DNA of 64,000 nucleotides from Bacteroidales bacterium (GTDB lineage: Bacteria; Bacteroidota; Bacteroidia; Bacteroidales; UBA12077): assembly GCA_028282785.1 (NCBI GenBank), contig JANQHE010000053.1, forward strand, positions 36,594-100,593, written 5' to 3'. This document shows positions 1 to 6,823 of this stretch, in pieces (position 1 is the first letter of the stretch; each line of letters begins with the position of its first letter). The translations under genes and the position numbers were made by a program. The notes under the pieces were generated by a model. It was not told the DNA's origin and searched no databases. It saw only the letters and a list, made by a program, of their open reading frames with translations.

Positions 1-174
1 TGTTTTAATTGCTCTAATATCGAAACCGGTTCCGGATGTGGCATTTGCTTGCGGATCGGCGTCAACAATTAAAACTTTCTTTTCAAGTACAGCTAAACTT
101 GCTGCTAAATTAATGGCAGTAGTAGTTTTTCCTACTCCTCCTTTTTGATTTGCTAATGCAATAATTTTTGCCAT
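1..174 (-). CDS. parA: ParA/Soj chromosome-partitioning ATPase, N-terminal part (runs off the window)
   Basis: The 58 residues visible start [10 protein letters not shown] and carry the deviant Walker A KGGVGKT at residues 11-17 and the Walker A' segment VDADPQAN at 37-44, the signature of ParA/Soj/MinD ATPases. ParA proteins bind DNA non-specifically in the ATP form and move ParB-parS complexes during chromosome segregation. The reading frame is open to the window edge, so the rest of the gene, and a parB gene expected downstream, lie outside. The start ATG at 172-174 is the first in frame and sits directly before the conserved strand. Family assignment is firm; chromosomal rather than plasmid function is inferred from the housekeeping neighbours. 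Confidence 0.93.
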   Translation of the reverse strand, partial: MAKIIALANQKGGVGKTTTAINLAASLAVLEKKVLIVDADPQANATSGTGFDIRAIKT

Positions 175-377
175 AGAGATATTTTTTAAGGAATGATCCT
201 GTTTTTAAAGACTTTTAACCTAATTTAGGATTTCAAAAATACAATTTTATCCTGTTATTCAATTTCACTAAGATAAGAATTGTAAACATTTTATTTTGAT
301 TTATGAACAAATTATTAACAATGATTTGTCGTTTTTCTCACAAATGTTTGAAAGTGAAAGAACAATAAATTATAGGA
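175..377. other. Intergenic region upstream of parA
   Basis: About 200 AT-rich bases between the parA start and the end of the kinase gene. No conserved ORF, RNA gene or strong hairpin was seen. It should hold the parA promoter. Confidence 0.4.
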
Positions 378-1379
378 TTAATTATTAGAATATTTTTCTA
401 AAGATTCTTCTAAAAGCTGTTTTTTATTTATTGGTACAACACCTACTTTTTCGCATACCAAACCACCCGCAAGATTTGAGATTCCAGCTATTAATTCAGG
501 TTCCAACCCTGCAGCCAGGCATAAACTTGCAGTGCTAATTAACGTGTCTCCGGCACCTGAAACATCGGCTATATCACGTATTTCTGCAGGTATTGTTTTA
601 TAGGAACTGTTGTAGCTTATAAATACTCCCAATTCGGATAAAGTAATTAAAAGATATTTGGAAGATAATTCGGAGTGGAGTTTTTGTGAAGCCTTAAAGA
701 TGCCATCGAAATCACCCTTCTTAATATCTATTTTCGAGCCTTCAACCAGTTCTTTAAAATTTGGTTTGAATAGAGTTACATTTTTGTACTCCATGAAGTT
801 ACGTTTCTTAGGGTCCACTAATGTTGGTATATTGCATTTGTTAGCCAGATCGACAATACTCTTTATAACTTCAGGGGTTATAGAGCCTTTATCGTAATCT
901 TCAAAAATGATGGCATCTACTTTTTTATCAGAAATAATGGTTTGAACCTTTTTTATAAAGATTGTTTCTGTTTCCGGATGTAACTCTTCATCCATTTCCT
1001 CATCTACTCTTAAAAGTTGTTGGTTATCCGCAATAATTCTGGTTTTTACGGTTGTTTTTCTATTTTCGTCTTCTAATATGCCTTCACCCGTAAGATTTCT
1101 TTTTTTTAGTAAACTGTAAAAAGTTTTTGATTTAGAGTCTTTACCTATGACCGAACAAAGAATTGGATTGGCACCAAGTGCCTGAACATTTAAAGCAACA
1201 TTGGCAGCTCCACCTAAACGATTCTCTTGTTTTGTGCTCATAATAATAGGCACCGGAGCTTCTGGTGAGATGCGATTCACTTTTCCCCACATATATGAAT
1301 CGATCATTACATCGCCAATGATTAAAATATTAAATTGATTAAATGACTCAAATATGGACTTGATATCTTGACTTTTCAC
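378..1379 (-). CDS. PfkB-family sugar kinase, heptose-7-phosphate kinase type (RfaE domain I-like)
   Basis: A 333-residue ribokinase/PfkB-fold protein. It resembles domain I of RfaE/HldE, which phosphorylates D-glycero-D-manno-heptose 7-phosphate at C1 for LPS core synthesis. The N-terminal GDVMIDSYMWG segment (about 22-32), the GGAAN motif (56-60) and the C-terminal DVSGAGDT anion-hole/catalytic-base motif (272-279) are all present. No cytidylyltransferase domain follows, so this is a kinase-only version. The start is GTG at 1379; no earlier ATG fits the conserved N-terminus. The exact sugar substrate is inferred. A 62-bp gap separates it from the lipoprotein gene upstream, so it may be read on its own. 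Confidence 0.85.
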   Translation of the reverse strand: MKSQDIKSIFESFNQFNILIIGDVMIDSYMWGKVNRISPEAPVPIIMSTKQENRLGGAANVALNVQALGANPILCSVIGKDSKSKTFYSLLKKRNLTGEGILEDENRKTTVKTRIIADNQQLLRVDEEMDEELHPETETIFIKKVQTIISDKKVDAIIFEDYDKGSITPEVIKSIVDLANKCNIPTLVDPKKRNFMEYKNVTLFKPNFKELVEGSKIDIKKGDFDGIFKASQKLHSELSSKYLLITLSELGVFISYNSSYKTIPAEIRDIADVSGAGDTLISTASLCLAAGLEPELIAGISNLAGGLVCEKVGVVPINKKQLLEESLEKYSNN

Positions 1380-1441
1380 TTTTCCTATATTTAGAAATTA
1401 GATTGCAAAGATAGGATTTTTCAATTTTCAACAACTATGGA

Positions 1442-1906
1442 TCAATTATCTTTAGCTTCTAAGCCTGAAGTTCCTGTATCCAAAACAAATCTCCATTCGC
1501 CTTTAGCGTTTTTTTCCCATATAGAGCAGTAGGTGCCTTGCCTTATTTGCCCTTGTTGTTCTCCTTCTGTGATTTCGAGTAAGTAAATTCCATAGGTATA
1601 ACCCAAATCACCGGATTTGGATACTTTTCCAAAACTTGGTTTCCAGGTTAATCTGTAATTTGAGTCGGTTAACTCTGAATATAGCTTTTTTAATGCAGGT
1701 CTTCCAACCACCGGGTAAGAGTTATCTCTTAGTAATACTGCATCAGGTGATGCATATTCAATAAATGCCTGATGGTTGCCAACCTCAACTGATCTATTAG
1801 AAAATTCAATATCAGTTTGTAATAGTTTTTCTTTTTCTTCTTCCATATCGATTTTAGGATTACAACCCAAAAGTAATATTAATAAAATTGGTAATATTCT
1901 TTTCAT
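1442..1906 (-). CDS. NTF2-like (SnoaL/DUF4440-type) lipoprotein
   Basis: A 154-residue protein with a short signal peptide ending in the lipobox LLLGC, so Cys15 should be lipidated. The mature part looks like the DUF4440/SnoaL NTF2-like fold: an N-terminal helix with TDIEFSNRSVEVG, then VGRPALKKLY, and a closing strand pair YCSIWEKN...GEWRFVLDTG. Such proteins bind small ligands or act as accessory subunits; no catalytic residues can be assigned here. The start codon overlaps the stop of the response regulator by 4 bp (ATGA), so it is translationally coupled to the LytTR system and probably belongs to it. Confidence 0.75.
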   Translation of the reverse strand: MKRILPILLILLLGCNPKIDMEEEKEKLLQTDIEFSNRSVEVGNHQAFIEYASPDAVLLRDNSYPVVGRPALKKLYSELTDSNYRLTWKPSFGKVSKSGDLGYTYGIYLLEITEGEQQGQIRQGTYCSIWEKNAKGEWRFVLDTGTSGLEAKDN

Positions 1907-2682
1907 GATTTATAATTTTGATTATTTCCTTTTAGCCAGTTTTTAAATTCGGAAACATTATTTATTGTAACAATAGCCTCAGAATCACAAGGGGGATTTA
2001 AGTCAATTTTTATTCTGCTTTTTGATAAGGTATGCATTTCTTCGATTGCATCAACATGAATAATGAATTTTCTACTAATCTTAAAGAAAAATTCAGGATC
2101 TAAAATAGTTTCCAACTTCTCAATAGTTTGATCTATAATATATCGGTGTTTATCTTTTGTACAGATATACACAGCTTTATCTTCTGCATAGAAATAAGCA
2201 ATATTTTCGGTATCTACAGACCTTATTTTAGATCCAACATTTATTAAAAATCTTTTTTGATAAGACGACCCGGGATTTTGGATCAATTCAACTATGACAT
2301 TATAATCCAATTTGGTTGAATTATCTGAAGTGTGTATTTTCTCAAATTTATAAATAGCCTGCCTGAGTTCATCAATATCAATGGGTTTTAATAAATAATC
2401 AACACTATTTAACTTAAATGCTTTAATTGCATATTGATCATAGGCTGTTGTAAAAATTACCGGTGTATTAATTTCAATTTCATTAAAGATTTTAAAGCTT
2501 AAACCATCGGCTAAATGGATATCCAAAAAAATAAGGTCGGCTTCATTATTTAAAAGCCAGTTAACAGAACTACGGATAGTCTCTATTTTGTCCAGTATTT
2601 GTATTTTAGGAGATATTTGCTTTAATAATTTCTCCAGGTTGTTCGCAGCTATTTTTTCATCTTCAATGATTAAGGTTTTCAT
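1903..2682 (-). CDS. LytTR-family response regulator
   Basis: A 259-residue two-component response regulator. The receiver domain has the acidic pair ED at 7-8, the phosphoacceptor Asp54 in IFLDIHL, a switch Thr in TTAYD and the Lys in LLKPID. The C-terminal part (about 145-250) is a LytTR DNA-binding domain with the typical FFKISRKFIIHVDAI stretch. It lies downstream of the sensor kinase with only a secreted hydrolase between them, so the two are the likely cognate pair. LytTR regulators usually bind tandem direct repeats; none was recognised nearby. Confidence in family is high, targets unknown. Confidence 0.93.
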   Translation of the reverse strand: MKTLIIEDEKIAANNLEKLLKQISPKIQILDKIETIRSSVNWLLNNEADLIFLDIHLADGLSFKIFNEIEINTPVIFTTAYDQYAIKAFKLNSVDYLLKPIDIDELRQAIYKFEKIHTSDNSTKLDYNVIVELIQNPGSSYQKRFLINVGSKIRSVDTENIAYFYAEDKAVYICTKDKHRYIIDQTIEKLETILDPEFFFKISRKFIIHVDAIEEMHTLSKSRIKIDLNPPCDSEAIVTINNVSEFKNWLKGNNQNYKS

Positions 2683-2685
2683 TAC

Positions 2686-3426
2686 TTAGAGTTTGTTAAG
2701 AAAACCTTTAACTGCCTTCCAGTATCCTTCATTTCCTTCAATTTTTCCCCATAGGGCCCTGCTTCCATGAATTCCTTCAACTTCCGGTAAATAACCGGTA
2801 CCATAAACTTCAGGTATTTTTTCAAAAATAGGTTTCCACATATGTTCTTCACTTTTAGCCGAGGTTAAAAAAACAGGGATCTTAATTTTTGAAGCATATT
2901 CCTCCATTTTTTTATCTTCAAAAAGGAAATATTCACCTGGAGAAAAAGCTAATACGGCATCAATTTTATCCGGGTATTTCGCAGCTAAAACTAAAGAAAG
3001 GGAAGAAGAATAGGAGCTGCCAAGGATAATCAGTTTTTTGGGTTTGTAATTTTCTTCAACATATTTTATTGCAGCCTCTAGGTCCGGCATGGCATCGGGA
3101 TATTTAGTGGACAAACCCTTTTTTGAAGCATCCTTATTAGTTTCGTTTGGAATATCATTAACGCCCTTGCCAGATCTTTGGTCAATAGCTAAGCAGTTAA
3201 ATCCAAGTTTATTGAATTTAGGAGCTGTCTCAATATATTCACCCCTGCTATACCCTGCCTGGTGAAAAAGAATGATAAAAGGTGCATTCAAGTTTGACGT
3301 TAAATATAAATCGCCGGTAATAGTAATGTTATCAGAACTGTTAAATTTTATTTCTTTTTTTTCTGCCTGAGCATGAATTGTAACTGATAATAAAACCGCA
3401 GCAAGAAATAGTATTGACTGTTTCAT
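2686..3426 (-). CDS. Secreted alpha/beta hydrolase (dienelactone-hydrolase-like)
   Basis: A 246-residue protein with a Sec signal peptide (MKQSILFLAAVLLSVTIHAQA) ending near residue 21. It has the alpha/beta-hydrolase landmarks: an oxyanion stretch FHQAGYSRGEY, the nucleophile elbow GSSYSSS (G-x-S-x-S), and a late His in EGIHGSRAL as probable catalytic base. It should hydrolyse an ester or similar bond in the periplasm. It sits inside the two-component operon, 3 bp before the regulator gene and 19 bp after the kinase gene. A hydrolase encoded between kinase and regulator is unusual and suggests that its substrate or product is related to the sensed signal (inference). Confidence 0.8.
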   Translation of the reverse strand: MKQSILFLAAVLLSVTIHAQAEKKEIKFNSSDNITITGDLYLTSNLNAPFIILFHQAGYSRGEYIETAPKFNKLGFNCLAIDQRSGKGVNDIPNETNKDASKKGLSTKYPDAMPDLEAAIKYVEENYKPKKLIILGSSYSSSLSLVLAAKYPDKIDAVLAFSPGEYFLFEDKKMEEYASKIKIPVFLTSAKSEEHMWKPIFEKIPEVYGTGYLPEVEGIHGSRALWGKIEGNEGYWKAVKGFLNKL

Positions 3427-3445
3427 AATGGTAAGATATTAATTT

Positions 3446-4510
3446 TTATTCTTCAATTTCTATAAATGGAATCTTAGCTATATACTGATTATTTTTGGTA
3501 TAGAACTTAGGTTCCTTATCAGATATAAAGTTAATTCGTTTTCTAAGATTTTCAAGCCCAATTCCGGATTTATTGCTTTCATTATTTCTTATTTTCAAGT
3601 TATTTTTAACAATTATGCTATCGTTTTCAGAACAAATAGAAATATTCAATGGATGATCATTCGATATTTCATTATGCTTTAAGGCATTTTCAACTAATAA
3701 TTGTAATGATAGGGGAGGTAAATATTTTTTTAATTCACTTGATTTAACTTTGGTTTCAACATTTAGATTGTTGTTATATCTTATTTTTTGCATAAAAATG
3801 TAAGCGTTAATAAACTCCAGTTCATCGTTAACTTCAACAACAAGCTTATCTTTTACGTCCAGAATGTACCTGTACATTTTAGAAAACATAGAAATGAATT
3901 TTTTGGCTTTTTCTGGTTCGTCATCAATTAAAGAAGTAAGAGCATTTAAACTGTTAAACATAAAATGAGGATTCAGTTGGTGTTTTAATGCTTCGAATTG
4001 AGATAAAATATTTTCTTTTTCTAATCGTTCTGATTTTATAACAGATTCCTTCCATTGTTTTACAACTGCTCCCAACTCAATAATTACCATTGCGATACTA
4101 TTAAATAATATTGCTTGTATTATATGGTCCAAATAAACTATTCGGAGATTGTCATCTCCCTGAGGTTTACCCAAGAACAAAAGAAAAATCGTTAAAATAA
4201 TAGAGATTGTTGTAGCAGCAACTAATGTTGTTAACGCAATTTCAATAAATAAACGTTTAAAAAATTCTTTGCCCCACGGATACCATTTTTCTAATATTCT
4301 CGCCAACCGTATATTTATACTGAATATTGAAAAAGTTACCAATACCGAAAATATAAATGATATAATGCTATCTCTCAGTTGTCTGGGTTCATTGTTAGCA
4401 ATTGTTCTGTAATAGTAAAATAAGGTAATGGCTAAACCTGCAAGAAGACTTATAATAATTATTTGTTTTAAAACAGAGCGATAGTAATTTTCACGATTGT
4501 AATCAAACAT
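3446..4510 (-). CDS. LytS/YehU-type membrane sensor histidine kinase
   Basis: A 354-residue kinase with four predicted membrane helices in the first about 155 residues. A coiled linker follows, then a His_kinase (PF06580-type) core with the phosphoacceptor His in LKHQLNPHFMFNSLNAL. The C-terminal ATPase part has the N-box LLVENALKHN and the glycine motif SGIGLENLRKR. There is no extracytoplasmic sensor domain, so sensing probably occurs in the membrane or through a partner. The cognate LytTR regulator is two genes downstream. The gene upstream is a polyferredoxin, which raises the possibility of redox sensing (inference). Confidence 0.92.
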   Translation of the reverse strand: MFDYNRENYYRSVLKQIIIISLLAGLAITLFYYYRTIANNEPRQLRDSIISFIFSVLVTFSIFSINIRLARILEKWYPWGKEFFKRLFIEIALTTLVAATTISIILTIFLLFLGKPQGDDNLRIVYLDHIIQAILFNSIAMVIIELGAVVKQWKESVIKSERLEKENILSQFEALKHQLNPHFMFNSLNALTSLIDDEPEKAKKFISMFSKMYRYILDVKDKLVVEVNDELEFINAYIFMQKIRYNNNLNVETKVKSSELKKYLPPLSLQLLVENALKHNEISNDHPLNISICSENDSIIVKNNLKIRNNESNKSGIGLENLRKRINFISDKEPKFYTKNNQYIAKIPFIEIEE

Positions 4511-4536
4511 AGTTTTAGTTTAATAGCTTAAAAGTA

Positions 4537-5268
4537 CTAATATTTTTTAGAGGAAAAAGCATATTTAATTGCTTCTGAACTGCAACTATCAACGCATCTG
4601 CCGCAAAGTATACATTCATTATGATTCATTTTTGAATCGTTTACCATGTTATTTATACCCAGGCTCATAAGACAAACACTATTGCATTGCAAACAATTTG
4701 TACATTTACTAAGAGTTGATTTCAGTTTGAGTGAAGGTATGCGTAAGATCCTTCTTACTTTTAATCCGATAACCATAAAAGGGGCCATCCAGCAACCATA
4801 GTGACAAAATGCTCGCTTGCCAAAAATGAATGATAAGATTACAAATAGAAAAACCACAAAAAGATAATTTATATATGCTGATGGTTCAGAAACAGAAATA
4901 CCGTAATTCGTCATGTGAAACGGATCAATCTTAATGATTCCTCCTGATTTTAAACCAATAAAAAATACTAAAGAAATCCATGGTAACCAGATAAAGTATT
5001 TAATCCAATTAGCTTTTTCATTTTTAATCTTTTTGGAATTTACGGAGGTACAATAATCTTGTAACCCACCAGCAGGACAAATCCAACCACAAAATGCTCT
5101 TCCAAGAAATAATGCAGAAAGCAATTGGGTTGTAAATAAAAGAGCACTTCCGGCAATAATTCCTTTACGTAAACCATCAATAATTACATAAGGAGAAAAG
5201 TAATTTAATGAGATAGGAAAAGTTAGAAAGAAAAAAAGGATGATTGCATTTCTGATTCGCTGTCTCAT
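4537..5268 (-). CDS. Membrane-bound 4Fe-4S polyferredoxin (NapH/YccM/NosR C-terminal type)
   Basis: A 243-residue protein with about five membrane helices. It has the cysteine sets CGWICP...C, CHYGCWM, CTNCLQCNSVC and CILCGRCVDSC. The last two are classic 4Fe-4S binding motifs and the first two are typical of NapH/RnfA-associated and NosR polyferredoxins. Such proteins pass electrons across or along the cytoplasmic membrane. The ATG at 5268 is preferred over a TTG at 5292. The next gene upstream encodes a membrane FMN-binding protein; together they look like a split version of NosR (FMN domain plus polyferredoxin). The histidine kinase gene starts 27 bp downstream. Confidence 0.88.
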   Translation of the reverse strand: MRQRIRNAIILFFFLTFPISLNYFSPYVIIDGLRKGIIAGSALLFTTQLLSALFLGRAFCGWICPAGGLQDYCTSVNSKKIKNEKANWIKYFIWLPWISLVFFIGLKSGGIIKIDPFHMTNYGISVSEPSAYINYLFVVFLFVILSFIFGKRAFCHYGCWMAPFMVIGLKVRRILRIPSLKLKSTLSKCTNCLQCNSVCLMSLGINNMVNDSKMNHNECILCGRCVDSCSSEAIKYAFSSKKY

Positions 5269-5382
5269 AATGTCAAAATATTTATTGAACAAAATTCAGC
5301 GTAAAAATGCCTGTCCACAATTTAATATGGACAAAATGGAATATTTAAAAGATGAAAAGGAATAAACTAAGGATGGATGAAC

Positions 5383-5501
5383 TAATTAACGTGAGTTCGA
5401 TGTAAGTAAATAAAAGTTTGAAAAATCAATTTTTACCCCAGCCCAAACGAAAAATCAACTTTAATAACTTATAAAAATCTATATCGAACTCACGTTAATT
5501 A
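5383..5501. repeat. MITE-like element, 119 bp with 19-bp terminal inverted repeats
   Basis: Perfect 19-bp inverted repeats lie at 5383-5401 and 5483-5501; the left one begins TAATTAACGTGAGTTCGAT. They enclose about 81 bp without coding capacity. The interior includes AAAATCAA and TTTACCCCAGCCC stretches related to other intergenic repeats in this window. It fits between the polyferredoxin and FMN-protein genes. A non-autonomous mobile element is the best guess; a strong structured leader is the alternative. Confidence 0.6.
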
Positions 5502-5507
5502 TTAAGT

Positions 5508-5921
5508 TTATTTTTCATTTTCAATAGCTGCTTTAATAGCAGCTTTGGCAAAGTTGCTTGTTCTGCTTGCCCCGGTAATCGCATCAACTTCCAGTTTGCG
5601 AGTTTCTTTTATTTGATTTAGAATGGTTTCTTTATATGGACTTCCGGGAGTGTGAAGCATTCTTTTAAACTTGATGTTTTTTACAATTTTATTTTCTATT
5701 TGAAATTCAACTTCAGAAATAGTTACGATACCAAAAGCTTTAAATTTCCCATGATATTTACCATCTGAAAGATTTGCAGTAACCGGTTTAAAATTCCGGA
5801 CATACTCGTTTGCTTTTTTATTAGCACTTTTAATAAAGCTATTTATTACAAAAGGAGTAAGTATAAGTAATGCAATTAATATAAGTAAATATGGAATTAT
5901 CTTTTTTATTTTCATTTTCAT
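5508..5921 (-). CDS. Membrane-anchored FMN-binding domain protein (RnfG/NqrC/NosR-like)
   Basis: A 137-residue protein with one N-terminal membrane helix (about 8-28) and an FMN_bind domain. The domain's strand DGKYHGKFKAFG and its C-terminal motif DAITGASRTS are visible. In RnfG and NqrC the motif is S/D-GAT-S/T and the Thr carries covalently bound FMN; here the position is Ser, so covalent attachment is uncertain. It probably donates or accepts electrons with the polyferredoxin encoded next downstream. The two genes are separated by about 240 bp holding the MITE-like element, which may have been inserted into an older operon. Confidence 0.85.
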   Translation of the reverse strand: MKMKIKKIIPYLLILIALLILTPFVINSFIKSANKKANEYVRNFKPVTANLSDGKYHGKFKAFGIVTISEVEFQIENKIVKNIKFKRMLHTPGSPYKETILNQIKETRKLEVDAITGASRTSNFAKAAIKAAIENEK

Positions 5922-6073
5922 TTTAGTTTTCTTTTTTAACTGGATATATATTAACGGAAATTTACGCTGATTTAACGTTGTTGGTTGTAACTAATTCATG
6001 TATACATTCTGTCCGTGTCTTTCCCTGGTAACATTAAACCACGGTGAACGCTTGCACCACATGTGATTGATCG
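5922..6073. other. Intergenic stretch, no gene seen
   Basis: AT-rich and non-coding between the FMN-binding gene and the truncated HEPN gene. Reading the HEPN frame and its neighbours on into this stretch does not restore the missing C-terminus. Confidence 0.4.
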
Positions 6074-6358
6074 TTATTTATTGCTCATGGTTGAGTGATA
6101 GAATTGAATAATTTTTTTGTTTATTAATTCTGTTTTAATAAAGTGTTGACCAAATTGAAGTCGGGTACCTGAATGACTGTAAGCTTCAATATTTCGACTT
6201 ACCAGTAATGCTCCTACTGCATAAAAACATGCATAATACATTCTGTTTATTGCAGTATTCCAAAATTCGTTTTCAACATGTTTTTCAACTTCCAGAATTG
6301 TCTCTTTCGCACGTTTTAGCCGGTAAGCGGAATAATCATTGGAGTTTATATCGTTCAT
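6074..6358 (-). CDS. HEPN-domain protein, probably C-terminally shortened
   Basis: A 94-residue HEPN protein with the family core NRMYYACFYAVGALL (about 38-52) and an R-x5-H arrangement at Arg66-His72 that could be the RNase motif. Relatives are usually about 120-135 residues and continue with a conserved stretch after HFIKT; here the protein ends soon after, at MSNK. It overlaps the nucleotidyltransferase gene by 4 bp (ATGA), the usual arrangement of MNT-HEPN pairs, which act as type VII toxin-antitoxin systems in which MNT modifies the HEPN toxin. Whether this shortened toxin is active is unclear. Confidence 0.75.
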   Translation of the reverse strand: MNDINSNDYSAYRLKRAKETILEVEKHVENEFWNTAINRMYYACFYAVGALLVSRNIEAYSHSGTRLQFGQHFIKTELINKKIIQFYHSTMSNK

Positions 6359-6672
6359 AATTCTTGCCCTTCTTTCATTACATTTTTATAAAAAGGAGTA
6401 ACGCTATATTTATTGTTCCATTCCCTTATCGAATATACCATCGGACTAATTACTTCTCCAATTTCTATTTCCAGATCATAGAGAGGGTAAGTTACTGATT
6501 CTTCAATCTCGGGAGTAATCTTTTCTTGGTTAAGTAAAATCAATAAGTCCCAATCAGAATCTTCCCGGGCTGTACCTTTTACTCTTGAGCCATAAAGAAA
6601 TATTTGAGCATCAGGATATTTATTCTTTATAACTTGCTTTATATCTGACAATATTTTTTTTGAGTCTTTCAT
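6355..6672 (-). CDS. MNT-type minimal nucleotidyltransferase (partner of HEPN)
   Basis: A 105-residue protein with the polymerase-beta-like nucleotidyltransferase signature GSRVKGTAREDSDWDLLIL. This contains the GS motif and the SDxD pair of metal-binding aspartates at about residues 38-40. In MNT-HEPN systems such proteins AMPylate or otherwise neutralise the HEPN RNase. It is the first gene of a two-gene unit and is translationally coupled to the HEPN gene. A 12-bp palindrome (TTGCCATGGCAA) lies about 92 bp upstream. Confidence 0.85.
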   Translation of the reverse strand: MKDSKKILSDIKQVIKNKYPDAQIFLYGSRVKGTAREDSDWDLLILLNQEKITPEIEESVTYPLYDLEIEIGEVISPMVYSIREWNNKYSVTPFYKNVMKEGQEL

Positions 6673-6763
6673 ATTACAAATTTTAAAATCAATCTTTTAA
6701 TCTGAATAGCTGATGATATCAAGTAACTAGCCAATTGCGACCAACTTGTTTTAGCAGCTATTT

Positions 6764-6775
6764 TTGCCATGGCAA
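6764..6775. promoter_or_regulatory. 12-bp perfect palindrome upstream of the MNT-HEPN pair
   Basis: TTGCCATGGCAA is a perfect palindrome between priA and the MNT gene. It could be an operator or chance; there is no second copy nearby. Confidence 0.2.
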
Positions 6776-6823
6776 TTTACAAAAAAAATCAAGGTGAAGT
6801 GTTATTTTTTAAAGTCAGAGCTT

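Noticed and set aside
6764..6775. TTGCCATGGCAA as a strong toxin-antitoxin operator
   Set aside because: Only one copy, 92 bp from the start codon and without a candidate DNA-binding protein in the pair; kept only as a low-confidence feature.
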